This document shows positions 21,506 through 30,812 of a DNA stretch of 64,000 bases, one piece after another. The DNA lies in assembly GCF_000372725.1 (NCBI RefSeq), contig NW_005200241.1, positions 4,436 to 68,435 on the forward strand. Direction: 5' to 3'. Under the pieces are notes generated by a model. It had not been told where the DNA came from and did no database searches. It saw only the letters and a program-made list of their open reading frames with translations. The DNA comes from Emiliania huxleyi CCMP1516 (lineage: Eukaryota > Haptophyta > Isochrysidales > Noelaerhabdaceae). Position 1 is the first letter of the stretch. Each line of letters opens with the position of its first letter. Position numbers and translations under genes: made by a program.

Positions 21506-23001
21506 TCAGAAGTAGGGCTCGCGGAAGTAGCCCGTGAGGACGCGGAAGAGGATCTCGTACGACAGCACAGCGTCGAAGGGCGCGGCCGTCCACTGCGGCA
21601 TACAGACGCCCTGCACACTGCGCAGGCTCTCGGCGGCCGAGTAGACGCAAGTCTCGCCTGTTCACGGCCGGAGTTGTGAAGAGACGCCGATCAAACCTCC
21701 ACCAGTGAAGCAGTCGCGCGGCTCGCTCCAGAGCTAATCTCGGCGAATCTCGGCGAATCTGGCGAATCTCGGCGACTCTCGGCGAATCTCGCCCCAGAGC
21801 TGGTGCGCGAAAGTGAGCGCCCCGCGGGGCACGCCGGCAGCCAAGGCTGCGGCCGCCGAGCCCCTCGCACCAGCCAGCTTGGTGGCCCAGTGCAGAGCCA
21901 CCGCAGCCATCGCAAGGCGGCCGTGCTTCAGCTCGGCCAACTCGAGCCGCCTGTTCACAGCCGTCTGGCTGGACAGCTTTCCTTTTTAGGCTTCCGCTCG
22001 GGCCACCACTCGAGCCGCCTGTTCACAGCCCTCCTTCTGACTGGATTCGCAGGTTTCTTTTTTACAGCCGACGGCTCGGCCAGCTCGAGCCGCCGTCGCC
22101 CACAGCCGCCGGCGTCCACCCACAGTCGCAGCGGGTCGAAGGCGCACCCCCGCCGCGCCTGACAGAAAAGAAATCACGGTGGGGGCTGCTGCTACATGAT
22201 GCATGAATGTATGTGGCGCGCCTGTGCGGTGTCGGCATAGCTACAAGGCTGCTCTTTGTCTGTATGTGTGTTGGTGTAGTGGCTGCAAGGCTGCTGTGCT
22301 GTCTGAAGACGGTGTGACGTAGGCGCCGCTGTCGGAAGACGGTGTGGGCGTGCAGTGGCTGCTGTTTTGAAGCCGCTGTCGGAAGCCGGTGTGGCGTAGG
22401 CAGTGGCCAGCTGCTGTTCTGAAGCTGCTGTCGCCCATGTAGCTCCCCTGCGGTGTCGACATAGCTACAAGGCTGCTCGTTGTCTGTCTGTGCGTGTGTA
22501 GTGGCTACGTCTAAAGCCGGTGTGGCGCCTGCAGCTCCCCAGTGACCGCGGCCGCGAGCAGAGTGCCCCAGTAGCACGCGGAGATCAGTCCGATGTCGGA
22601 CAGCTGCAGCGCCGCCTGCCGCCCCGCCTCGGTGCGGTCCACGCCGCACCCGTCCCCGCTGCACACTGACGACACCGGCAGCAGCCTCTGCGCGACGGCA
22701 AAGCCGACCTCGGCGACAGGCCACCCCCACGCGGCGACCATCGCGAGCCGCCCGTGCCGCACCTCCGCCTCGCGCATGCGCTGCAGGTTGTCGGCCGTCG
22801 CGAGGCCGAGCGGGTCGAAGCCTGCAGTGGTGGGCGGAGGAGCGTCGGTGTGCGACCGAGTCTGCGTCTTTGGTGCTGGTCGTTCGCGGCACCGAGGTCG
22901 CCAATCATGGGCGATTGGAGGAGCGGGATGGCGACGGAGCGAGGCGTTGACGGCGACATTGGCTGCAGCAGGCACGCCGCGGATGCCAGCAGAGGCAGCA
23001 T
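21506..23001 (-). CDS. Light-harvesting chlorophyll-binding protein (LHC/FCP superfamily)
   Basis: Five exons (23001-22893, 22821-22529, 22158-22094, 21950-21793, 21657-21506) join in perfect phase to 258 residues. After a short presequence come SPMIGDLGFDPLGLA and helix A (MREAEVRHGRLAMVAAWGW, with the Glu-His/Arg chlorophyll ligands). Next are a second helix (SDIGLISACYWGTLLAAAV) and helix C (RRLELAELKHGRLAMAAVAL), repeating the E-x-x-H-G-R-L-A-M motif. The protein acts in the thylakoid membrane. The last 50 residues (SLRSVQGVCMPQ, LTGYFREPYF) are not typical LHC, and the inter-helix loops carry extra Cys, so it may be a divergent LHC-like protein rather than a main antenna. The presequence is short for a complex plastid, so an upstream exon may be missing. 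Confidence 0.9.
21658..21792 (-). repeat. LHC intron made of GAGATTCGCC repeats
   Basis: GC donor copy GCGAGATTCG and exon start GCGAGACTTG bracket about six GAGATTCGCC units and a GTCTCTTCACAACT...GTGAACAG tail. The splice HQLW|GETCVYS keeps frame. Confidence 0.75.
21951..22093 (-). repeat. LHC intron with triplicated GCGGCTCGAG exon start
   Basis: On the minus strand, GCGGCTCGAGCTGGCCGAG (donor copy, GC), GCGGCTCGAGTGG (decoy) and GCGGCTCGAGTTGGCCGAG (real exon) follow one another. The decoy and the real copy are both preceded by CTGTGAACAG. Confidence 0.8.
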
Positions 23002-23106
23002 GGGCTGGCGGGCCCTGGCGACGCCGACAAAAAAAAGAAAAAAAACCAACGTGACGAGGGGGTCGTAGTGGGCTGGCGTACGGGGTAGCCGCCACTTACC
23101 TGCCTC

Positions 23107-24415
23107 ACAAGGGCGGGGCTGTCCCGGAAAGTGAGAGACGCCGGGCAGCGTGGTGCATGACTTCAACCTCCCATACTTGTTTGTTTCGCTCCTTTCCTCG
23201 GGCTGTTCCATCTTCCCATCTCCATCCAACTCAGGCGAGGCGGGGGGGGGCATGGGTGCGGGGTGCGGTGCGGTGTGAGTGTGTGCGTGTCATGTGGCTA
23301 CAGCAAGTGTCCGTCCGTCTGTATTCTTATTAACAACGAAGGCGCTCTCAAAAAAAAAAGGGCTTCGACTACACCCCTCGCACACACGACATCCTCTCAT
23401 TGCTTTCCAATCATCTTCGAGTATGAGTTCACTTCCCCGAAGGTAGGATCACATGGGTCACGCGAGAGCGAGGTGTTGCACGGAGATAGATGCCGGTAAG
23501 CAGAAGCCGTACAGGAAGAGGATGGCGGCCGCGGTGGCATGCTCGGGGCGCGACCAAAGGAGACAGTGCGCGCCAGCGAGAGAGGGAGTGAGGGATCCCA
23601 GAGGTCCTCACGCTAAGTCCCTAAGAGGAGAGGTCCTCACACGGAGTGACCGGGAGGTCCTCACTCTCTATAGCCACTCCGCGCGGCGGTGGGGCAATGA
23701 CCGACGTGTGAACTGATGCACACTGTGTGTCTCGCTGACGCGATCAAGGAGCACTGGACGCGATCAAGGTAGGAGCGCCAGCGAGAGGGCGAGGGGACCC
23801 TATCACGCTATCAGAGAGAGGTCCTCAGCAGGCAGACGCGGAGGTCCTCACTGCAGGCAGGAGGTCCTCACACGGCAGAGGGCCACCTCTTCCACCAGCC
23901 ATCCCGGGTAAGGCATGTACTCACACCGAGTTGAGCGGCGAGTGGGCATCCGACAGACACTGTCTGTCTCGAAGGTACGTGTCGTCTCGCGGTTAAGCCC
24001 GTTCCAAGTTGCTCTAAGGCGTCAACACCCGAACACCACATTTCAAGATGGTGTGTAAATGCATGAAAAACATAACTAACTAGATGAGTGGTGCGTGAGG
24101 AACGAGAGGTCCATTACGCAAAATTAAATATTCTTAGCTTCGCCCTTGCCTGCCGTGAACAGGGGCCCCGGGGCTGTCCCGGAAAGTGAGAAACGCGGGC
24201 AGCGTGGTGCACAACTTCAACCTCCTATACGTGTTTGTTCCGCTCCTTTCCTCGGGCTGTTCCATCTACCCATCTCCTTCCAACCCAGGCGAGGCGGGGG
24301 GGCGCGCGGGTGCGGGGTGTGGTGCGGTACGGGCGTGTGCATGTCATCGATGTGGCGTTCAGCAAGTGACCACCCCCGTCTATTATTATTAACAACGAAG
24401 GCGCTCTTAAAAAGA
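23107..24415. repeat. Direct repeat pair of about 250 bp
   Basis: 23107-23375 (GGGGCTGTCCCGGAAAGTGA..., CTCGGGCTGTTCCATC..., AGGCGAGGCGGGG, ATTAACAACGAAGGCGCTCT) recurs at 24170-24415 with about one change in ten. The second copy lies inside the inverted-repeat element described next. Confidence 0.75.
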
Positions 24416-24735
24416 ATTTTAGGACTGGTAATCTCTTTGACAGCAGACACCAGCATGGGTTCCAGCAGACACCAGCATGGGTTCCGAACGCAAGGCATGT
24501 ATTTGTCACACGTACATTGACATCGTGGTTTCGGGTTTTGACGGAGGCGCCTTGAGCAACTTGGAAGTTGGAACGTACCAAAGGGCTTAACCGCGAGACG
24601 ACACGTACCTTTTGTCGGATGCCCACTCGGCGCTCAACTCGGTGTGAGTACATGCCTTATGCGGGATGACTGGTGGAAGAGGTGGCCCTCTGCTGTGTGA
24701 GGACCTCCTGCAGTGAGGACCTCCGCGTCTGCCTC
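23830..24735. mobile_element. Element with about 190 bp inverted repeat arms
   Basis: The left arm 23830-24023 and right arm 24546-24735 are inverted copies: GGCAGACGCGGAGGTCCTCA / TGAGGACCTCCGCGTCTGCC outermost, CCGAGTTGAGCG(G/C)CGAGTGG in the middle, and CGTGTCGTCTCGCGGTTAAG near the inside. The core has no open frame of note and contains one copy of the 250 bp direct repeat. The long arms suggest a foldback or MITE-like transposon between the divergent LHC and glycosyltransferase genes. Confidence 0.7.
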
Positions 24736-24954
24736 GGGCGTCGGGCCGTGGCGGCGACAGCAGGCGTGCTCCAGCGCCGCCTCGTGCGCGCGCACGCGCA
24801 GCGGCGGCGCCTCTGCACCACCCGAGTCGCCGCTCGGCCGAGCGAGGAGCAGAGAGACGACGAGAGACATGCTGATTCGGCACTCGCCACGTTTTTTTTC
24901 TTTTTATTCACCAACTTTGTGGCGTCGACACAGGCGGCCCGGAGACCCGGAGCG

Positions 24955-27900
24955 ATGCCTCCAGTGCTGGAGGCCTCCGCCGCGGCCGCCGCGGACCCGG
25001 CCGACCTCCACGTGGTCTTCTCCGCCGAGTGCATCCCTGCCTTCGACTGGCAGAGCGCCGGCCTCTTCTACTCCTTCCGGCGCGTGCAGCAGCCCGGGCG
25101 CATCACGCGGCTGCTGGCGTGCTCCGAGGCGCAGCTGTCCACGTACCCGAAGGTTAACCTCGAGATGGGGCCAACCTTTGTTCACAAGAACATGCGCTTC
25201 GACGCGAGCAACGACGCCGAGAAGGACGACCCGCACAACGACGGTAAAGGGACGGGGTGCGCCTCGCTGCCACCGCTGGCGCCACCACTTTTGTGACCAC
25301 CGCTGCCGCCGCCACCGCTGTCGCCACCGCAGTCACCGGCTCCGACTGCCATCGCAGCCTCATCCTTCCTTCCAACCCACAGGTATGCCTCCTACAACAA
25401 GCCCTACTCGGTGATGGCGTGGCTCGAGCAGACCGACGTCGAGGAGGACCACGTCGACTTAGATGGGGAATGCCCCCGCATATCTCCCCATATCTCGGGG
25501 CCTAGATGGGGAACGCCCATCTTTGTATCGGGCAAGGGCACTCGAGTGGACACATATTCGACTCGGGGCGCCCTCCCCTCCCTGCCGTGGAACCCACTGT
25601 GCGTGCACACCCAGCGCGCCACTACTGCACTACGGCTACCACCGACTGATACCAAGCTCTCCACCCAACAGCTTGCCCTCCCGCCCGCCCTCCCGCCCCC
25701 CCTCCCTCCTGCCCTCCCGCCCGCCCGCCCGCCCGCCCGCCCTCTCTCCCCATCGCTCTTCCCCAGCGACGCTCCCGACTGTGAAGAGAGGTGGCGTCTC
25801 TCGGTGTATCTCGGTGTATCTCGGTGTATCTCGGTGTATCTCGGTGTATCTCGGTGTATCTCGGTGTATCTCGGAGAGACTCGCGCAGGAGAGGCGAGCT
25901 GAAGCTCCACTCCATTCAACGGTTGGCCCAGCTTAGCGCACACCTCACGACGCAGGACTATGTCCTCTTCATGGACTCGGACATGATCCTCCGCCAGCCG
26001 ATCGACCCGGTGGCGATGGGACGCGCGGCGCGCCGTGTGCTCCTTTTCCACAGCGGCGCTGTATTTCTTTTTTAGGTGCTCGCGGGGCAGCCGCGGGAGG
26101 AGGGCGCGCCGTGTGTTCCTTTTTCACATTGCCCTTGTGTTATTTTTAGGTGGCGATGGGCGTGACGCGCGGCAACGTCGTCTCAGCAGGTTGCTCACGG
26201 AAAGACACAACCCCGGACCCAAGACGCACAAGCACAGACAGTCGAGAAGGGTGAGACAGCAACGACAGTCAGAAGCCAGAAGCCAGCGCTGGGTCCCAGG
26301 AAGGCGAATGCGAGGGACGGCCTCTAGCGTGAGCTCTCTAGCTAGTGAGCTCATACCCACGCCGGCAGATCGCGACTAGATACAGCTAGTTAGGAGCCGA
26401 CCGACCCTCCGCGTCCCGTGCTCACCCGCGGCACCGGGCCGGTGCTTGCACTTTGAATGCCGTGCGAGGGCTCCTGCCCGCGTCCCGGGCGCGGAGATGC
26501 GAGGGACTAGCCTGGCCCTTGCCCCGCCACCTTGTGTGGTGCGTGCAGACGCTGACCTTCCCTTCCCTTGCCTCTCCGCAGAGTACACCTACCTGTACGG
26601 CACGAAGAGCGGGTGACTCCATAGATGGACAGTGACAGCGACGGCACCTATCAGCCTGACGTTGATGTCATCAAGACAGCGTCTGAGACGGTCGAAGAAA
26701 TGATGCAGGCACAGCAATGAGCGAGGGTGCGTCTTCTGCGTTGTGCCGTTCCATCAAACTTGCATACGACCACAGGTTCGCGCACCGTTTCATCGACCCG
26801 AAGCTGGACCGCCGCATGGCGCAGGTCACTAACCCGAACCCTAGCCCTAGCCCTGACCCTAACCCAACGCTGGACCGCCGCATGGCGCAGGTCGGAGGCT
26901 TCCACATCGTTCACTACCCCGAACCCTAGCCCTAGCCCTGACCCTAACCCAACGCTGGACCGCCGCATGGCGCAGGTCGGAGGCTTCCACATCGTTCACT
27001 ACCCCGAACCCTAGCCCTAGCCCTGACCCTAACCCAACGCTGGACCGCCGCATGGCGCAGGTCGGAGGCTTCCACATCGTTCACTACCCCGAACCCTAGC
27101 CCTAGCCCTGACCCTAACCCAACGCTGGACCGCCGCATGGCGCAGGTCGGAGGCTTCCACATCTTTCACCGCGAGGACCCCCGCCCCTAGAAGCGGAATC
27201 TCTCCCCGTATCTCCCCATATCTCCCCGTATCTCCCCGTGTCTCCCCGTGTCTCCCGTATCTCGCGACGCATCCCAACCAGCACTCGAGAGGACGCGTAC
27301 TCCGCCGTATTCACTTTTAGAAGCGGAATGCGTGTTCATGTCTCCCAACCAGCACTCGCGAGGACGCGTCTTCAGCCGTACACCCGCCGTCTTCCGCTGC
27401 ATACGCAGTACTCGCCTCCCTCGTACTCACGCGGTGCTCTGAAGACACCGCACAACACCGTGCTCCCGCCCCGATGCTGGGGTGTTCACCGCGTAGGACC
27501 TCGACGAGTGAGATGCAATCTCTCCCCATATCTCGAGCATATCTCCCCATATCTCCACGTAGGACCTCCGCCAGATCGCGCCGAAGTGGCTGACGTTTAC
27601 GCAGCGGGTGCGCCAGTTTGCGACCACATAAAAAAGAAACCCCCACGCACCGTGTGTTTCTTTTTTAGGTGCGCCAGTTTGCAACGACCACCCCGAGGAC
27701 ATATGCTCGAGATATGGGGAGATATGCTCGAGATATGGGGAGATATGCTCCACGTAGGTGCGCCAGTTTGCAAACGACCACCCCGAGGAGTACTTCAACG
27801 AGTCGGCGCACCACCCTCTAGAAGCAGAATACGGGTTCCTGTCTCTCCCCATATCTCCCCATATCTCCCCATATCTCCCCATATCTCCCCATATCTCGTG

Positions 27901-29185
27901 CCTAGAAGCGGAGTACCGCATTCTTGTACTCCCAACTAGCGCCCGAGAGGGCCACGTGTTCCGCTGTGCTCACCCGTCTTCCGCTGTAGTCACTGTCTTC
28001 CTCTCCGTTGTACTCACGCGGTGCACAATACTGTACTCCCGCCCTCATGTTGGCGTATTCAGCACGCAGGCGCACCACCCCGACCCGCCCAAGAACAAGC
28101 TCGAGGGGGAGACATGGCGCAAGCAGGCGCGGTGGCACGAGATATGGGGAGATACGGGGAGATAAGGGGAGATATGGGGAGCTCGAGGGGGAGACATGGC
28201 GCAAGCAGGCGCGGTGGCACGAGATATGGGGAGATACGGGGAGATACGGGGAGATATGGGGAGCTCGAGGGGGAGACATGGCGCAAGCAGGCGCGGTGGC
28301 ACGAGATATGGGGAGATACGGGGAGATACGGGGAGATATGGGGAGCTCGAGGGGGAGACATGGCGCAAGCAGGCGCGGTGGCACGGCGAGATGTACGGCT
28401 ACGTCTTCGCCGCCGCCGAGGTGGGAGTCACGCACCGGATCCGGCGCGACATCATGCTGTACCCCGGCTACGAGCCGCACCTCGGCCGGCCTCCCTCCAT
28501 CATGCACTACGGCGCAGACTACACGCTCGGCCGGGCGTACTTCAACAAGATGAACTACCAGCAGCTCCGGCTCGAGGAGTGCTCACGCCACCTCCTCGAT
28601 ACTTCCTCGACACTTCCTCGACGCTTCCTCGACACGTCCTGGCTCCGTGACCTGCAGGAGTGCTCACACGCTCTCGCCAAGCCGTCGGGCTCGCTCTTCC
28701 TGCTTGACGACCCTGAGGTCGATCTGGAGGCGATGTCGAAGCGGGACGCGCTCTGCCAGGAGCATCTCTCAACTCTGAACGCGGCCTTTTGCGAGTTTTA
28801 CCAGCGCGCGTGCGCCGGCAAGCTGCTGCCAGAGAGGTGCCGCACCTTCGCCGCGCAGATCGACGAGGTGCAGCCTCGGATCAGCGCCTGCGTGGACGAG
28901 CACGAGAACTGCGCGGGGTGGGGGCTGGCGGAGTGCGGTAAGAACCCGATGTACATGCACTCAAAGTGCCCCGTCACCTGCCAGAGCTGCGGCAAGTCGG
29001 GCTCCGAGCTGGTGCCGTCAGAAGTGCACTATGGCGACTGGAAATACGACGAGCGGCTGCAGGCGGAGCGGCTGCAGCAGGTGGCGGAGGTGGTGGCGTC
29101 GGCGAGCGAGGAGGAGCTGGTGGAGATCGAGGGGAAGGTTGCGGCGCGCCGGACGGAGCTGCGGCAGATAAAGCACGAGTTATGA
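24955..29185 (+). CDS. Peptidyl serine/hydroxyproline glycosyltransferase-like protein (SERGT/HPAT type) with ShKT domain
   Basis: Eleven exons join in phase to 512 residues: 24955-25256, 25383-25452, 25956-26009, 26150-26189, 26582-26612, 26776-26824, 27146-27175, 27563-27607, 27758-27805, 28070-28126 and 28373-29185. The family pattern is clear: HVVFSAECIPAFDWQSAGL, ITRLLACS, YNKPYSVMAWLEQ, FMDSDMILRQPIDP (the D-x-D sugar-nucleotide/metal site), VVSAEYTYLYGTKSG, VGGFHIFHREDLRQIAPKWL, EMYGYVFAAAEVG and MLYPGYEP. Near residue 440 is a six-Cys ShKT module (CVDEHENCAGWGLAEC...CPVTCQSC), then a coiled C-terminus. Such enzymes add galactose or arabinose to secreted Ser/Hyp-rich proteins in the Golgi. 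The start is the Met before the domain; an upstream signal-anchor exon is likely (pyrimidine tract plus ACAG at about 24895-24931). Confidence 0.85.
25453..25955 (+). repeat. Intron with CCCTCCCGCC and TATCTCGGTG satellites
   Basis: CCCGCCCGCC-type repeats fill 25680-25745, and an eight-unit TATCTCGGTG array fills 25806-25870. CATATCTCCCC and GATGGGGAA(T/C)GCCC doublets lie at 25460-25525. The splice EEDH|DYVLFMDSD is fixed by phase and homology. Confidence 0.7.
26010..26149 (+). repeat. Intron bounded by duplicated GTGGCGATGGG
   Basis: The intron starts GTGGCGATGGGACGCGCGGC and the next exon starts GTGGCGATGGGCGTGACGCG. Inside, CGCGCCGTGTG(C/T)TCCTTTT is itself doubled, each copy followed by a TATTT(C)TTTTTAGGTG acceptor-like end. 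Confidence 0.8.
26825..27145 (+). repeat. 85 bp tandem repeats: exon copies separated by telomere-like CCCTAA DNA
   Basis: The exon end/start CTGGACCGCCGCATGGCGCAG|GTCGGAGGCTTCCACATC recurs every 85 bp (starts 26870, 26955, 27040, 27125). Each copy is followed by CCCGAACCCTAGCCCTAGCC and CTGACCCTAACCC. The first unit gives the GT donor (CAG|GTCACTAACCC); the last gives the acceptor. Confidence 0.85.
27176..27562 (+). repeat. GA-AG intron containing two TIR-introner copies and satellite
   Basis: The exon ends CGCGAG and the intron begins GACCCCCGCC; the next exon begins GACCTCCGCC. No GT lies between the exon and an in-frame stop, so a GA donor is the only one that keeps HRE|DLRQIAPKWL. Inside are CCTAGAAGCGGAAT (27187), TTAGAAGCGGAATGCG (27316-27490) and CATATCTCCCC satellite, plus a decoy GTAGGACCTCGACGAG. 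Confidence 0.7.
27608..27757 (+). repeat. Intron with three GTGCGCCAGTTTGC copies
   Basis: GTGCGCCAGTTTGC occurs at 27608 (donor copy), about 27669 (decoy preceded by TTCTTTTTTAG) and 27758 (real exon, preceded by CACGTAG). The first spacer is an AAAAAAGAAAC...GTTTCTTTTTTAG hairpin; the second is CATATGCTCGAGATATGGGGA repeats. Confidence 0.85.
27806..28069 (+). mobile_element. GC-AG intron made of CATATCTCCCC satellite and one full TIR introner
   Basis: GCGCACCACCC opens the intron and GCGCACCACCCC opens the next exon. TCTAGAAGCAGAATACGG (27817) runs into satellite, then a full introner from CCTAGAAGCGGAGTACCGC (27901) to GGCGTATTCAGCACGCAG (28069). Confidence 0.8.
28127..28372 (+). repeat. 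82 bp tandem exon-satellite repeats (three units)
   Basis: CTCGAGGGGGAGACATGGCG...GCGGTGGCACG recurs at 28100, 28182, 28264 and 28346, exactly 82 bp apart. GAGATACGGG/GAGATATGGG satellite lies between copies. The three-unit intron is 246 nt, a multiple of three, with an in-frame stop in unit one. Confidence 0.85.
28577..28657 (+). repeat. 81 nt in-frame insertion flanked by GAGTGCTCAC(G/A)C
   Basis: GAGTGCTCACGCC at 28577 and GAGTGCTCACACG at 28658 bracket CTTCCTCGACA repeats. It has no stop and is a multiple of three. It looks like the other duplicated-edge introns with a GA donor (CTCGAG|GAGTGC ... CTGCAG|GAGTGC), but could also be translated. Confidence 0.6.
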
Positions 29186-29935
29186 GTTCCCCTCTCGCTG
29201 CCCTGTCCGCTGTTCGGGTCGAGGTCGAGATGCCGCCTCTTTCTAGAGCTTTGTGTACGGCATACGGCTTTAGTTTGTTCGTTTGCGTATTTTGTGTGAA
29301 GGGCGTATCAAAAGACGGCATCACGAGAGTCTAAACGCGGTCTTGGCGTCGCTACCGCGCGGGTGGAGCGAGCGCGAGCACTGGAGCGGCGAGGCGGAGC
29401 GCGTAATTTGATCTCTCGGTCTGTAGGGGGCCGAGCCGCCTCGGGGTGGCGGGCGGGCGGGCGTTTTGAAAAACAGAAAACAGAAAACAAGAGGGGGGGC
29501 GGGGGCCCAGGCCCCCCACTGGGAGTAGAAAATACGCCCAAGGGGGCCAAGGAGGCGGCGCGGGGAAGCAGCATCAGGTGAGAGCAGGAAGGATGGCGCT
29601 TAGGGTCGGCTTTGAACAAGGGTTTCCAGGTTTTAGATCAGTATTGGTGTCGGCACACATCCCCACATGAGGTCAGCGGCGCGCAGTGCCTCTCTCGCAG
29701 CGGCTGATTTTGGCTGTTTTCGAGCTTGTTTTTGTTTTCAGACTAGGGGGCCCGACCCCCTCAGAGGCGGCGGGCGGTCGCCCATACAGACCGAGGGTGG
29801 AGGGATCAAAAACGCTCGGCCCGAGCGCGCGCACCCAACTCTCGAGCGCACCCAAACACGCACCCGGAGAAGAGGAAGGACCGTACGGCTTAGGTTAAGG
29901 TAAACATGTTCACATTATGTGTAATCCTGTAATAG
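29186..29935. other. Intergenic, nothing recognised
   Basis: Contains a G-rich stretch at 29490-29520 (GAGGGGGGGCGGGGGCCCAG) and no repeat shared with the genes around it. No gene. Confidence 0.4.
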
Positions 29936-30812
29936 TTAGGTCACGAGTTCATGAGGCAGTGCTTCCGAGCTGGAGCGAGCCGTTTCTGATTCTGTAGAAT
30001 AGCGGTGGTTGCATCTGCGAAAGGTCGGAGCCAATGAGTTGACCGGTGCGCCTTCAAGGAGTTTTGCAAGCTCCACCTTGTCGCCGCACACGGAAGGGGA
30101 GCACACCTCGAGCAGGTGGGCGGCAAAAGGCAGTGGCTGGTTGAGGGTCCACGTCGATCTCAGCGCATTTGTCATAATCTCGGGTGAAGGAATCGCAATA
30201 GAAGCTGCAGAAGAACTGCTTGGCATGATTCGATTCACCCATGGCATCACGGCCGCTGCTGGGAGAACGCAGACCTTGCCGCTTGGCCCTGTGACGGGCT
30301 TCCACTGCGCAGCCCCTTCGTGTAGCAGGCGTGACACCGACGGCAGGTGTGTGTCTCCCAGCAGCTTCTGCAGGCAGTCTTGCTCCCATTGCCTGCCGCT
30401 CCAGTAGTTGCGGCACGCCTCGACTCTCGTTGTGGAGAAGCTGAGAAAGCAGCTGGGCCACCCACGAGCTGCTCTGATTGCCAAAATCATGGCCTTGGGA
30501 TCCGCCAGGGCGCACAATCATCAAGCCACTGTTCACCCGGCAGCGCCAGGTCTTGTTGCACATGTGTGTCCTCTCGACCGCGCCGCCGCTCGCTCCCAAC
30601 TTGTCCCTTTTGACTCCCGTTATTACCGTAGCTTGTCTCCGCTGGCCGCGCCGCTGTGCCGCACGTTGCAGCCGCTCTATAGCAGCCGCTCGCTGCCGCC
30701 TGTGTACCGCCTTCGTCGCCGCCGCCGCTCGTCGCCTTTCCCTCTTTCTGCCTCCGGCATCGGCGCCCGCTTCACTCAGCTCGTCTCTGTTTACGCACCT
30801 GTTTTTGCACAT
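29936..30812 (-). pseudogene. Glycosyltransferase-like fragment, frame-broken
   Basis: The minus strand shows CRVNSGLMIVRPGG (typical of a nucleotide-sugar transferase core) in one frame. It is followed in another frame by ADPKAMILAIRAARGW and YWSGRQWEQDCLQKLLGD (a W-x-E-Q-D motif of the same type) and a further 110 residues to a stop at 29936. There is no splice site that explains the shift near 30500, and no N-terminal half: upstream sequence is Arg-rich and runs into the end of the sulfotransferase-like gene. I read it as a decayed 3' fragment; a sequencing error is possible. Confidence 0.5.

Noticed and set aside
26825-27121. Chromosome end (telomere)
   Set aside because: The CCCTAA-like repeats are degenerate, interrupted every 85 bp by exon copies, and flanked by coding exons on both sides.
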